Below are positions 23,306-34,483 of a stretch of DNA of 64,000 bases, in pieces. Position 1 is the first letter of the stretch, and the number at the start of each line of letters is the position of its first letter. The stretch is taken from NCBI GenBank assembly GCA_033032175.1, contig CM065325.1, forward strand, positions 15,094,930-15,158,929, written 5' to 3'. Below the pieces are notes generated by a model, which was given only the letters and a program-made list of their open reading frames with translations, did not search any database and had not been told where the DNA came from. The translations under genes were made by a program, and so were the position numbers. This stretch comes from Saturnia japonica (lineage: Eukaryota; Arthropoda; Insecta; Lepidoptera; Saturniidae).

Positions 23306-24545
23306 GTAACGTGGCTCTACTAAAAATGCGGTCAAAGAATATTCACTAAATTACTGGCCTTTTTATATTGAACTATAACGTACTGGAATAGATAAAGGAT
23401 AAGACACAGTAAAATTGAACGAAATTGTTGTCGCTGGAGATTTCAACTAGTAAGAAAGGCGTGTATTCTAGTATTCAGCTTCTATTAATTTTAGCCATGT
23501 GTGAGAATAAATAAATTAAAACCAGCTATTGAATCCTTGACTACATTCAGAAATGATCTATATTCAGACTTATTATTATTACACTAACCTCATCTAATCA
23601 CAACCTCATCACTAACATCACCTCGCCGTGCATCCATGTGGCCTTGCGCTGATCTTACTTCCCGTGCTTTCGTAAAACTTGCCAGATTGCTCAATTTTCA
23701 TTGTTACTGCTTCGCTCTTTAAAGTCGTAGCTTTAAAAGGTAACCCTTCAACTGGCAAAGAGGCATGAGGTATCCGCTTTCGAAATGGCAGTAACCGGTA
23801 GGCGGACACTCGTGTCCGCTGGCACTTTGTCATATTTCGGCTAAAATTGCATTAAAATGTCTATATCTGAACTGTTCTAACTTATATATAATTATAACCA
23901 AAGACAAGGACACACTATGGTACAAAAAATAAAACGTCGTGCTGAAGACATTTTATTTTTGATTCATTCGGTTGTGAACCTCCAGTAACTATATAGCCTA
24001 TAAACCTTTCACAACAATTAGGCTATAAATTGCTAAAATATCTTTTAAAATCTGACTTGTAGTTTAAGAGATTAGTGCGTTCAGACAAATATACAAAGTC
24101 ATGTTTAATAAAAGCGTTAAAACAAAGAGAATTTTATGTATAATTTTGAATTTGAAGGTATTCTATAAAATACTGCAATTAAGATACGATACAATTGTAT
24201 ATTAAGATACAAGTCGGGACGAACACAACGATGCAGAAGTAGCGTCAGCTGCAACTATCACTTCACTTCCGTTCAGCCAAAAGCGACGTTACACAACAAT
24301 TCACTCTTTGACTTACGTTGTCAGTACTGTTCAATTTAAATTAATATACTTTTTGATTAATTTTTTAATTAATTATTTATTTGGTTTGTACTATTTACTA
24401 TTTATTACGCATACATGGCGGTAAAGACATATTCTTAAACATAATTATATTGAGTAGCATAAGTAATTTTATATTTCCGCAGCTAAAGGATTACATTTGA
24501 ATATTTTGTTTCAGGCTAGTTATTATTAACATTCACATAATTATC
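23306..24545. other. Intronic stretch, nothing recognised
   Basis: A moderately GC-rich patch at 23610-23830 has an open minus-strand frame of 71 codons but no recognisable domain. No other features. Confidence 0.35.
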
Positions 24546-24549
24546 TACA

Positions 24550-24650
24550 TTCAGGCAGTTAAATTTTCCTGGTATGATCTTTGAATTTATTATCGGGTAG
24601 ATCAGTAACAACATTTGTATTTAAGAATCTTTAACTAAATTACCTGAATA
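24550..24650 (-). repeat. CR1/jockey-like LINE fragment
   Basis: ATGATCTTTGAATTTATTAT and GTAGATCAGTAACA match, with changes, the region that encodes the C-terminal NKFKDH-type motif in the copies at 8515, 31476 and 59005. Confidence 0.5.
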
Positions 24651-24654
24651 GACT

Positions 24655-24996
24655 TTAAATATGATTAATCTTTCCACCATTGGAAATAAGCCTCCCCCAA
24701 AAATCGCCACAACGATCGGTCTTGTGCTGCCCACATCTAGTTGGCTTCCCGCAACATTTACCAGGACCACCTTGTGGGGCGGGTCTGCCCACGCTGCTTG
24801 GCTGCCATTCGAGAACTCTTCGATCAGTGTCCTTGGGTTTTCTGCGGGTTTTCTCATTTCTGATTCGATTACACAGAGAAACTCCGAGCTTAGTCCTCTC
24901 CATTGCCTTTTGCATTAATAAGAAACACGGAATACCATAAATATTAAACCTAAGGTGACGAGCGATTTTCAGTGAATCGCGGTATTTAGCAATCAA
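24655..24996 (-). pseudogene. RTE-like LINE, C-terminal fragment of endonuclease/reverse transcriptase
   Basis: On the minus strand the peptide pieces MERTKLGVSLCNRIRNEKTR, RRVLEWQPSSVGRP and (in another frame) VNVAGSQLDVGSTRP follow the order of the conserved end of lepidopteran RTE-type ORFs (MERxxLGxSLRDRIRNEEIRR, then W.PRxGxRSxGRPP, then VAGxxW). At least two frameshifts separate them. Host databases often label such ORFs craniofacial development protein 2-like. Confidence 0.8.
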
Positions 24997-25079
24997 TATT
25001 ATTTATTATTTCCATTGTTTAGGCTGTGTGGCTATTATTATAAATGTCCCACTTCTGTGCAAATGCCTTGTATTTACCC

Positions 25080-25165
25080 ACAACACAAAAAGAGGGATGT
25101 TATAAGTTTAACGTGTGCGTCTGTGTATCTAGGTGTCTGTATGTGGCATTGTCGAAGGATATAAT
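25080..25165 (+). repeat. Short lepidopteran repeat fragment
   Basis: AAAAAGAGGGATGTTATAAG followed by GTGTGCGTCTGTGTATC and GTGGCATTG; a similar text occurs at 45095-45170 (AGTGTAATAAGTTTAACATG, ATCTGTGACATCG). Function and class unknown. Confidence 0.4.
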
Positions 25166-25244
25166 ATATGGAACTACAATAGTATATTCAAGTATTATTT
25201 TAATAGTAGCAGCGTAAAGTAGCGGAAATATACTTGATAGTAAG

Positions 25245-25398
25245 TAAGCACGGTCCAAATAAAAAACAACAGTGACCACCTAAAGATCTAAAATTCATCG
25301 CCAATCACCACTGTCATACCGGCTTGCGTAAATAGAAACTACCACCCACCGGATGATCCCGAAACGCGACCTGCCTAAGCAGGTCACTATCATCGGCT
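25245..25398 (-). repeat. Repeat D tail copy, host of a later insertion
   Basis: On the plus strand it reads AACAGTGACCACCTAAAGAT, CAATCACCACTGTCATACC and ATCCCGAAACGCGACCTG, the reverse complement of the family text at 26400-26580 and 49100-49220. The unit continues past the inserted element at 25414-25571. Confidence 0.6.
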
Positions 25399-25413
25399 AG
25401 GTGGTCGTAACCC

Positions 25414-25571
25414 GTCGCGGCAGATTGCAACCGCAGTGCCCGCACGTCCCACTATGGCGGCCGATGGTACACCGTGGAGTTTTAGTGAGTAGGAGTCTCA
25501 CATAACCACTCGTCCCCCCGGGCGGGTGTGTACCCATGAAGGGTTTCTCCACGTAAAAAAAAAAAAAAAAA
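25414..25571 (+). mobile_element. 5'-truncated retroposed element with poly-A and 15-bp target duplication
   Basis: The inserted 158 bp contain TGGTACACCGTGGAGTTTTA, AGTGAGTAGGAGTCTCACAT and GAAGGGTTTCTCCACGT, then a poly-A run (about 25555-25571). The sequence AGGTGGTCGTAACCC occurs immediately before (25399-25413) and immediately after (25572-25586) as a perfect direct repeat. This is the signature of LINE-mediated insertion on the + strand. The body resembles the 3' end of lepidopteran R1-clade LINEs, an assignment from memory that I hold loosely. Confidence 0.85.
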
Positions 25572-25859
25572 AGGTGGTCGTAACCCAATCGGGCTGTAGA
25601 ACTCTACAACCACGCTATTGCTGTCTCCTCGTTTTATGGCTGGCTTGGGTGCTTGAGCTTGGATGTTATTTGACCCTTACACCCGAAAGTGCGTACCTCA
25701 ATTTATGTATTAGAATTGCAGTAAGTAGAAGACTGGATCTGAAGTGCAGCTGCCGGAACATACCTATAAGCATCTATATGCTTGGCGACCGATTTCAACT
25801 TGAGGGTGGATATAATAAACTTGTGGAGTAAATGATTTTATTAGAGGAAGTCTTAAAAT

Positions 25860-26130
25860 AGCACCAGTCACAGAGAAGTTGAGGGGTTATAGGCTAACAT
25901 GGTACGGGCATGTCATGAGGAGGGATGAAAGTTATATAACTAAAAGAATGTTAAGTATGAAGGTGGATGAATATAGGAGTAGAGAAAGACCGAAAAGGTA
26001 TGGATGGATTGTGTGAAGAATGATATGCGTATAAAAGGTGTAAATACTGAGATGATATTTGATAGAGTAGAGTGGAAGGAGAAAACATGTTGTGCCGACC
26101 CTACTTAAGTAGGATAAGTGGTAAGAAGAT
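25860..26130 (+). pseudogene. LINE C-terminal fragment (TWYGHVMRRDESY type) with 3' end
   Basis: The + strand reads VTEKLRGYRLTWYGHVMRRD, then ESYITKRMLSMKVDEYRSRE and RPKRYG, a conserved end of an insect non-LTR reverse transcriptase ORF. Frameshifts follow. The end holds CATGTTGTGCCGACCCTACT and a GTAAGAAGATGATG tail. A second copy lies on the minus strand at 29262-30135, split by another insertion. Confidence 0.8.
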
Positions 26131-26270
26131 GATGCTGGTGGTAGCTAGCCAGGCGAGTATTAGAAAAAGCCTTACTATAATGCTATGGTTTATAACGATG
26201 TTTTCCTTCACCGAAAGCTCAGGTTCTTTCCATAGATTCGAAATCAAGTCGATCGATGTGGGGGTAAGGG
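26130..26270 (+). repeat. SINE repeat C, partial copy
   Basis: GTAGCTAGCCAGGCGAGTAT, then AACGATGTTTTCCTTCACCG and GATTCGAAATC match the second half of 10030-10255. Confidence 0.6.
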
Positions 26271-26274
26271 GTGT

Positions 26275-26640
26275 CGAATTACTATCAACACTAAGATGCC
26301 CAAGCCAACCTCATCTGCATTTCGTATACCCTGCTGATCAACGAACGAGGAAATAGTGATTACGGGGTGGTAGGGCTGTTTTGCCCGACTGGATCGCAAC
26401 CACCGAGCATGTAGTGAAAAGCCTGTCATAGTGACTCGCTTTTGCGTGTCGCGTTCAAAACGCAAAAAATTGAATTGGCCTGTCCATATCCAGTTAATTT
26501 AATGCAGGCCGGCAGGACAGCAGCGATCGTCGATGGATTACGATCTCTCGGTGGTTGCCGTTGTGTTAGGATCGTACTGTGCTTACCATCAGGAAGAGTA
26601 CTGTCAAGTTGCCGAGCTACAGTAATTAAAAAAAAATTCA
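26275..26640 (+). repeat. Repeat D, longest copy (~365 bp) with A-rich tail
   Basis: Order of blocks: CTAAGATGCCCAAGCCAACC, TACCCTGCTGATCAACGAAC, GGGGTGGTAGGGCTGTTTTG, ATGTAGTGAAAAGCCTGTCA, then GCAGGCCGGCAGGACAGCAG, CTCTCGGTGGTTGCCGTTGT, GTACTGTGCTTACCATCAGG and a tail of nine A. The last ~130 bases recur behind LINE reverse transcriptase ends at 28480-28845, 39500-39750 and 42095-42310. The first ~235 bases are not found there but recur at 47493-47710 (-). No coding frame spans it. A non-autonomous element that borrows a LINE tail is a plausible reading. Confidence 0.65.
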
Positions 26641-27049
26641 TACACGCTACCACTGTCCTTTCATTGCTTCATTGTGTTAAATCTAAATTTTATAGTAAAG
26701 TTGCATTCATCTCAGGTTAAGTTAAGCATTGTAACTTTGGAATGTGTAAGTAACATTGTGCCGCCTGCATTTACGTCACCGTTATATGAAAATGAAACAA
26801 CAAACTGAATATATATACATAGATATTTGTAAATGGGTGAGATAGCATTGAAACTTGCTCGGCACCCGATATCTTTGTTACAAACGGGACATAGATCTAT
26901 GAATTTCTATAGATACGGTATTGATCAATTATTTTATTTATTTTTTATTATTTAACTTAGGTAGATTAAAAAAAGTTAAGAAAGGTTGTAGGTCGGCCAA
27001 CAGTTAGTGTTCATTATACATAGATTTTTTGTAGAGAAACTGTCGATTT
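26641..27049. other. Intronic stretch, nothing recognised
   Basis: No gene or repeat family identified. Confidence 0.4.
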
Positions 27050-27130
27050 TTTTTATAAACTGACTATATTGTTAGCCGTAAGGGCCGTAGAGTTTCAGAC
27101 GGCTTTTACAGCTTCACCGTTAGATTAACT
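27050..27130 (+). repeat. Repeat F, copy 1 of 4
   Basis: CTGACTATATTGTTAGCCGT, AAGGGCC and GACGGCTTTTACAGCTTCAC. Other copies are at 36878-36945 (-), 40570-40645 (+) and 48545-48630 (+). Unclassified short repeat. Confidence 0.55.
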
Positions 27131-28124
27131 AAAATTAACTGTTTTTGGTACCGTATTTAATAAATTAATATACATAAAGGCGATTTAAGATTGAGTTATG
27201 ATTGGTTTCTAGGAAAGGTCGTTCGAGCGAATGTGCTACCAGATATTGTGTTTACCATTCTTTTAAAATATTGCGAATGAATACTATCGATAGTTAAGTT
27301 CGACTATCGATTATTCGATTCGGTAATGACCTCACCTTTGTGTGATATTATTACTTTTATGGGATGCTTTCATGGGAAGAGAGGTGGATCGTATCAAATC
27401 GCGGCCGTCTGCTCTCAATATTGTGTTTATACTTAAGGTAACGGAGCGAGAGTAAAAGACAGTAACAGAGTAAAAGTTTAATCAACACTAAAAGCTGCCT
27501 TATACTCGCTTAGGCCATGTCCACTAGTGCGGTTTGACACATTTTATTACTTTACTTAGTATATTTATTTTCATTCGCAATTACATAGTGGAAGCCCAAT
27601 TACATTTATATCAGAAGAGCCTTCCTAAAATTTTTTATGAGAAGTAATGAAACAAATTTGACCAAAGATTTTGATAATATCACAATTAAATACAATTTTT
27701 TTTTTAATAAACTTGTTTTGCTATATTTGTTATTAGCTGCGCCCATCGTTTTACGCGTGTAAACTATCATTCTTTGCACTTCCCATTCTTGCCTAAAACT
27801 GGCGTGGTTGCTCGACGTTATAGCTTATAAAAGCTTATAAACAAGTCCAATAAATAGGGCATAATATCCATAATTAATTTTTCTAAATTGAATGGTTGTT
27901 CAAAAAAATAATATGTGACAACCCAAGCGATATTACGTACTATAGACCGAAGTGGGATTTCACGAGACTTCGAGACGACATCTAATTATTTTCACAGTAT
28001 GTTTAACGGCAAGTGTACGATAAAGTACCTGATGCCAATTAATTGCAAGTACGTTTAATAAATCACAATGCACTATAGCCGACGATAGATTAAACTACAT
28101 TGAAATTGCCACAGAATAATAACA
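27131..28124. other. Intronic stretch, nothing recognised
   Basis: No gene, splice pair or repeat family assigned; short GC-richer patch near 27380-27540. Confidence 0.4.
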
Positions 28125-28336
28125 GAACATACCACCCTGTATTCCTATACGCCCACAGTTTGCCAGGTATGTTTTAGATCCAATGTAATAGGTGGTAAGC
28201 CTATTGCCATTAATAGGATAGAAAGCCACACTCCGAGTTGCTACTGATAATTTTATAAAAAAACCCAATAACGCTTTGCTTGACCTGGGAATCGATCTCA
28301 AGACTTTAAGACCTGATGGACCTAATAGGGCAGTTC
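28125..28336 (-). repeat. tRNA-derived SINE B, diverged copy
   Basis: The minus strand shows the family order: head with GACCTGGGAATCGATCTC (plus text, B-box region), then CTCAGTAGCAACTCGGAGTG and the CATTAATGGCAATAGGC block. It is more diverged than 34484-34722. Confidence 0.65.
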
Positions 28337-28479
28337 TATAGAATAGTACTATATTATACTAACCTCTAATTATTGTAATACTTTTAAAATAACAAATTCT
28401 TGTTAGAGAAGAAACAGTTTTAATTACCACACCAGTGCACTGTTTATCCGGCAATAAAAACGTACATAAATATACAGTT

Positions 28480-28845
28480 ATCTTTGTTTCTCATTAGTTT
28501 TTGGTAACATGATAACATTTCTCAAGGCGTTCTGTTTTCCTCGCTCCATTTTCCTTCACTGTCAAACGATAGTGTAATTCGGCACGAACTAAAAGGTTCT
28601 CTATGACTTATCTTTGTTGTACCGTGAGGCTGTGGTACCTTCTCCCGGCCAGTGTGTTTCCTCTTTTTGCGATGGATTCTTTAAGTGTAACGTGTAGAGG
28701 TATTATTTTATGCAGGACAGCATGATAGCGGCTACTGCCGATAGTTTCAGTTCTCTCGATGGTCATCATTGTGTTTGGATTATACTGTGATTACCACCAG
28801 GGACAATACTGTCAATTGTCCAAGCTTATATATTAAAAAAAAATA
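28480..28845 (+). pseudogene. Jockey/CR1-like LINE end with repeat D tail
   Basis: The + strand frame from about 28562 reads ARTKRFSMTYLCCTVRLWYL then LPASVFP, the conserved C-terminus of non-LTR reverse transcriptases (xxRLWNSLPAxVFP). It decays after that. The 3' UTR is the repeat D tail (GGTCATCATTGTGTTTGG, ATACTGTGATTACCACCAGG) followed by an A-rich stretch. Confidence 0.7.
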
Positions 28846-29261
28846 AAATTATGGAAAAAAGGAAACGATGGCTATCGTCACATCGGCTCGCATACGCATG
28901 TGATATGATTTGTAGTGACCAGTTAACATCAGATGAGATCTATATTAGCTAGCAGTTGCATAAAAATTAACAAAAATTGAATGTTCGAGTGATACAGTAC
29001 AAAATGCTTAAACATTTTTAGGAATTACAAAAAAAATACTCAAACAAGGTTATTTCTCGAGATACGTAGATCTGTATTCAGGGCGTCCGATACAATTGTT
29101 CGAAGTACTTCGAAATCGGCTGTTCAATTTGCATTCGCCAACGGGAAAAGTGCCTCAACGTTTTCGTGCTAAATTTTACTACAAATGTTCAGAATTGCCT
29201 GTATATACAATAATTGATAACTGAAAGCATCGCTTTACAAAACTGTGTAGGTACTTCAAAC
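28846..29261. other. Intronic stretch, nothing recognised
   Basis: No gene or repeat family identified. Confidence 0.4.
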
Positions 29262-30135
29262 TTCTTCTCCTACATATTTCTATGCCACATAAGTAGGGTC
29301 GGCACATGTTATTTATTTATTTATTGTCACAAGGGAACCAAACAGCTACAATTCCGTATTACTAATAAAACAACAAGAAACATAAATTAAATCAGTTTCT
29401 AATAAATCTAGCAATATAAAAAACGAGTACCTAGTAATCCTAAATAACAGTCCAAAGCTACAACAGTAACAGCTAACCACCAGTTAAAGTAGTAAATAAA
29501 ACAAATTAAAATATCAATAATAACAAAATTATAAAAATTAAAGAAGAACTAAAAATACAAAAGAATACAAATTAATTAAAACAAGTTCATAAATTACTTT
29601 GTTGTATGAACTTTTTTAATGCTCTAATAGAGCTTGCAAATATTTCAATTTTAATGATATATTTGTTATACACATAACAAGATCTACATAAAAAGATATT
29701 TGATACATATCTTGTCTTTGTAAAAGGGATATTAAAAATGAGATTAATGATTCCTAGCATTTAGCCGGGGACATCTAAAACTAACTTCAATGGAATGGTA
29801 CTTCAAACGAATGGGGAAAGTCAATATAATTTCTGAGTAACTTAAATAAAAATATTTGCTCTCTTTTTCTTCGACGATATGTAAAGGTGGCCAGAAATGG
29901 TTTTTATGTTATCCTCTTCCACTCTTTCTCTATCAGTTGTCATCTCAGTACACAGATATAATTCTTGCTTTACTTCTATATTATTCCATCTCGATGCTTA
30001 ATATTGTTCTAGTAATATGACTTTCATCCATCCTCATAACATACCCATAACCACGCTAACTTATAACTCCTCTCTTACTTTCCTGTTTTAATACTTACTT
30101 TGATATAATCATTGATCTTATCGATTCTAGTTAGA
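29262..30135 (-). pseudogene. LINE C-terminal fragment (AWYGHVMR type), split by a nested insertion
   Basis: The minus strand from 30135 reads GLTRIDKINDYI then, with shifts, YKLAWLWVCYEDG-like text equivalent to LxWYGHVMRRDE of the 25860 copy. The 3' part resumes at 29312-29262 with ACATGTGCCGACCCTACTTA and GAGAAGAAG. The interruption is 29313-29905. Confidence 0.75.
29313..29905 (-). mobile_element. Nested 593-bp LINE-like insertion with 7-bp target duplication
   Basis: The 3' tail on the minus strand is ACAATAAATAAATAAAT at the left border, and the element is 5'-truncated at the right border. ATGTTAT occurs at both borders (29306-29312 and 29906-29912). Removing the insert and one duplicate restores GGATAACATGTGCCGACCC on the minus strand, which aligns with the uninterrupted copy near 26078-26097. 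No ORF is intact. Confidence 0.85.
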
Positions 30136-31475
30136 CCACATCGTTGCAAACACAATGTTTACAAGATATGATATCATCTGGCAAGACAAATTATTTCAAG
30201 GAGCTTTTCGGGGTATTTAACTGGCGGAATCAATGGGTCTCAATGAGACCACTCACAGGATATTGTTGTTTGAATAAAAATATATTCCGCATCGGTATTC
30301 GAGGTAAAAAAGATTGCAGATTGTCTCTACCATAAAATCCTGGTATACTTTAAGGCTATAATACTTGGCGGTGATCTTTATAAGAGTGGGTCGACCAGAA
30401 TAGATCTTACTGGTCGTAGTAATACAGGAATGTATAAGCCTGCAAAGCTACATTTTGAGATAAATAAATAATATACTACACTTAAATCTTAATATTCGCA
30501 CATATAAACTAAAGATGCTGGATAAAAGGCTTGATAAAATATAACAACTAATCTTGATACATAATGAACTCTGCCCACCTCTGATTCCCCACCGACACAT
30601 TTTCATATTTCAGTCAATTATATTAACAACAGACGTTGGTTATAACATACATTTTATAATTGCTGGTAGGACAATTAAATATTTATTTTAAAATTACGCC
30701 TTATTCGCTGAATTATGTATAGGTAAATTTACCCAAATTAACAATAATTATGGTACAATTTTGTAATGCGATGTAAGTTAACATAGTAATTTCCTTTAAA
30801 TGCTTATTACAATATAAGCCAATTAAAGGGATTAATAAATGAAATCTGTATTATATTTTTAAATGAAAACAATTACGGATTACTGCTTGGAGGTATTATT
30901 TATGTTTTGCAATATCTAGCAATTATGTAACTCTGTGAAAAAGCGTCCGATAGAATAAAAGTAGGTACCTAGGAATTGCCTATACAATTTGCATTATCTG
31001 ACTCTAAAGTCCCTAATAAACACGTTTTCAAAATTACAATTTTACTTGATAAAACTAAATAATTTACATTTATCTTAGATTTAATAACTTAAGTTAATTA
31101 TAAACCTGTGTTTTGACCGGAGTGGGCGGAGATAATGGATTGTTATTAAATATTTCGTAGTTGGCAATTAAGCAATGATTGATCATTTTCGCATTCAAAT
31201 TTTGCTTCGAACGAAATGGTATCCCTAACTATGTTAAAGCTGCTATACTCAATAGTTAGTTCTTTGTCTAGTTTCCGCGTATACTATCCCCAAAGACATC
31301 ATCATTAAAAGACATTAACTCGGAATTGGGTGGAAGTCGCCCAGGGTTCTGGGGAGTTCAAGCTAAAACTTCTAGGATTATCATTGTTGATCTTCTTCTA
31401 TTGGATAAAGGCCTCACTTCAACCATTTCACCTTTCTCCTACCATTAGAATCTTCCGATAAAGCATTCTAGTTCA
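30136..31475. other. Intronic stretch, nothing recognised
   Basis: AT-rich sequence with no supported gene or repeat assignment. Confidence 0.4.
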
Positions 31476-32012
31476 AAATCAAAATAAAAACCCCTAATTC
31501 AATTTAAACCCTAAGAAGGCACTAATGAACGTCAAAACACTACTACCGGTTCGGAAAACATACCAGTCGGCAAGAAAGTCGATCGGGTGGATACTTTTTT
31601 CGTCAATATTATTAATATAATATAATAAATATAATAATAATAACCATATAATTTAGTAGATGCGCAGAGAGGAAGTCACTTCCAGACATCACTATCATTC
31701 GCATAGTGATCCTATTATAAACTTTTGGCAGTAAAACCTGCTTGACATGGTCCTTGAACTTATTGTCTTGTAAATCAGTAATGTGCTTCAGGGTCTTAGA
31801 ACCTAACACTATTACATAAAAAGAAAATTTCGGTCTTACTAAGTCTAAAACACGGTACACCTAATTTATGTCTATTTCGAGTATCAAAACTGTACTGTTC
31901 TTTAACAAACCTAGCTTTTCAATGCTCTCACGAATGTATATACAATTATCAAGAATGTATTGCGTGGGTAAAGTTTAGATGTTAAATTCCTGGAACTTGT
32001 TCTTTAGTGATT
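31476..32012 (-). mobile_element. CR1/jockey-like LINE 3' end, truncated
   Basis: The minus strand encodes LQDNKFKDHVKQVLLPKVYN (about 31795-31735) near the ORF end, then a 3' UTR that ends GGGTTTAAATTGAATTAGG before a TTTTGATTTTG-like tail. Its alignment with 59005-59538 extends into the ORF as far as GTTCCAGGAATTTAA (32006-31986 region). Confidence 0.75.
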
Positions 32013-32274
32013 CGCGTTGTCTTATGTTGCATATTGCTCGAATTGTCCGCTTTGGTAATGATATGGTAACATAACTATTTGATCACGAAAAAAGATTGGG
32101 TATCTGGTTAAAGTTGTGAAGCTAAAATGGAACTCGAATGGTCATATTTATGTAATACTGGATGAACTGAAATTGCCACCGTTTGGATCTCCGACTCGAT
32201 AAGGAGACGTCGTGACAGACCGAAAGTTGTCGAGATGAACTGGACAGGATAGTTTTTGGCAGAATCTTGATGAG

Positions 32275-32345
32275 TTTTGTTTTTTTATACAACAAAGGTG
32301 GAAAACAAGCATATGGGCCACCTGATAGCAAAATACCAGGTATAT
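32275..32345 (-). repeat. Repeat L tail fragment
   Basis: On the minus strand ATCAGGTGGCCCATATGCTT and TTTTCCACCTTTGTTGTATA match the end of the 8100-8395 copy. Confidence 0.55.
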
Positions 32346-32404
32346 CGGGACCCTAAGTAGCTCTTAAAACCCTTGCTGTGGTCTTTGTTTAATTAACCTA
32401 TGTT

Positions 32405-32717
32405 ATTTGATCACTTATTATGTAATTTTTAGGAGAAACAATTTCACTACACACAATTTTTACGTAACTTTAACCATTTACGCAGCGAACGCAATGGAAG
32501 CTCTCAAAAGAAATAAAATTTTCTCGTTTTTTCAACATTTTTCATTGATAATCCGCTCCTATTAATCATAACGTGATATTATAAAGGATATAGCCTTCCT
32601 CGATAAGTAAGCTATCTAACACTGAAATATTTTCCCATTCGAACCAGTAGTTCCTGAGATTAGCGTGTTCATCCAAACAAACAAACAAATTCTTCAACTT
32701 TATAATATTAGTATAGA
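32405..32717 (-). mobile_element. Helitron copy, 5' end intact, 3' end missing
   Basis: On the minus strand it starts TCTATACTAATATTATAAAG at 32717 after an A, and matches 7259 to about 6950 of the complete copy, including AACTACTGGTTCGAATGGG and CGTTGCGTTCGCTGCG text. The CTAG end is absent; repeat L text lies close by on the left. Confidence 0.7.
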
Positions 32718-33984
32718 TTACTGGGAACATACATTTTAAGTTACCACAAAAACTCCTTGAAAAGTTTTGACAAGAGGCCGAGAACTTGTCAAAGTTATGT
32801 TTGAAGATTGCAAGATAATTGAAAAAAATATTATATAGGTACTATACTATACGATACTTAACTTTGACGATACAGTCCTGACAAGAACGAAGTTGTCATT
32901 TTATTGAAATGAGAATATTTTAGTTTTTGACAATTATCACTAATATAAGATTCGGTAATCGGTTTTTATTTTCGTAGGTAATCAAAATAATTCCAAACCA
33001 AAATTTCATCTTGTTGTCTTGGTAACGTCGTACCTATGTACGTTTACATATAAAGCTAGATTACAAATAATTTATTTTACCCTCACCAGCGGTCGAATTT
33101 AAATCACAATTTCCCATTATTCCGTTCGTTCACGTAAGGGATCAACTCACCTTACATTCATTGTAGTGAATCCAGTTCGTTTTACATACGGCCCACCTAA
33201 TCCCACAATCGTTTACCGGGATACGGGAGCAAAATCAAAGTTTAGGATAACAGAGGTCGAGACCGGATTACCCAACGGTATAGTGGATACGGATTTTCCG
33301 AGTTATAAAAATTAATTTACCGTGTTTTAGGATTTTAAGGGTAATCACGAGAGATGTATAGGAGTTTATTACAAAGTTCACATCACGTCACGTCATATTA
33401 AGTAATCTATACCTGTCGCTTCCCGCTGTCTGTCCCTATGTACGCTTAGTTCTTTTAAACAACGCAACGGACTTAAATGCGGTTTTCACTAACTTAAAGA
33501 TAATTTTTTACGGAAGGTTTATGAACAATAAGTTTCAATTAAGTTTTTGTATAGTAGAGAAAATTCAATTTTTTGTAATCAAGTCGTCAAAAAATGATTT
33601 TCCGTCGCTTACATGGCCTACGCTGGCTAAACCTTATGAGATACATCAAAATAATTTTCTAAAGAATTGTAGTTCTTTAAAAAGCCCAGAGAAGATTCCG
33701 CAGTGGTATTTATGTCTATTTCTAAAGGTTGACTCACATAATAATTAAAAATATTACGTAATTGTGAAGCTATTTTCTCTAATTCAGTCTTTATCCAAAT
33801 AAGTTTGTTAGTTTCCTTGGGCATTTAATGTAGATTAAGATTGTCCTTTACAGTTATCCATTTAAATAAATATGAATGAGTAAAATTATTCGTGACAAAG
33901 AATTCCTACCTAAAAAAACCTACGATAAATTGCGCGACGCGAGTTTAGCGCACTTTTCGTGACTATGAAGTTACATAACATACA
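32718..33984. other. Intronic stretch, mostly unassigned
   Basis: 33480-33740 shows weak similarity to the Helitron-like copy at 56560-56650 (AATTAAGTTTTTGTATAGTA, TTTTGTAATCAAG). The region 33110-33300 is GC-richer but has no coding support. Confidence 0.4.
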
Positions 33985-34225
33985 ATCACGTCTGTATCTC
34001 CGAAGTGTTAGGCAGAGGTGTACTCCTACAGTTCGCCGGGTATGTTTTAGGTTACATGTATTAGGGGGCGAGCCTATTGCCATTAATTGGGCACAAAGCC
34101 AAACTCCAAGCTGCTACTGAGAATTTAATAGAAAAACTCAATACTACTTTGTTCGACCTGAAAATCGTACCTAGGAACTCGACAGTCACGTTTAGGACCA
34201 CTAGGTTAATCAGGCAGTTATGAAC
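33985..34225 (-). repeat. tRNA-derived SINE B, reverse copy
   Basis: It matches the reverse complement of 34484-34722 throughout: GTTAGGCAGAGGTGTAC, GGGCGAGCCTATTGCCATTA, AAGCTGCTACTGAGAAT. It lies head to head with that copy, about 260 bp apart. Confidence 0.75.
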
Positions 34226-34334
34226 TGTTACTATTAAAGCGATAAACTCTAAATCAGCCTTTTTTAAACATAAAATACACCATTTTGTAAACTGTAATCG
34301 TGCTAAGCTGGGACGGATTGCTAGTTATAGGTAA
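34226..34334 (+). repeat. Helitron-like 3' end fragment
   Basis: TTAAAGCGATAAACTCTAAA and the terminal GCTGGGACGGATTGCTAGT match the end of the copy at 56480-56790 (GCTGAGGCGGGTCGCTAGT). Confidence 0.55.
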
Positions 34335-34483
34335 CAAGCATACAGCTCGCCTGATGGTAAGCGTCTACCATAGCCTATGAATGCTTGTCATACCATAGGT
34401 TACCCTTTCGCCGCAGTAATACAACACAAAATAATTTGGCTGCGACCTTTTGTAGTATCGATGTATTCCAACAGTCGGCAGCC

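Noticed and set aside
23618..23833. 71-codon minus-strand frame in a GC-richer patch
   Set aside because: No domain or signal peptide and no flanking splice signals in a matching phase; chance frame is more likely.
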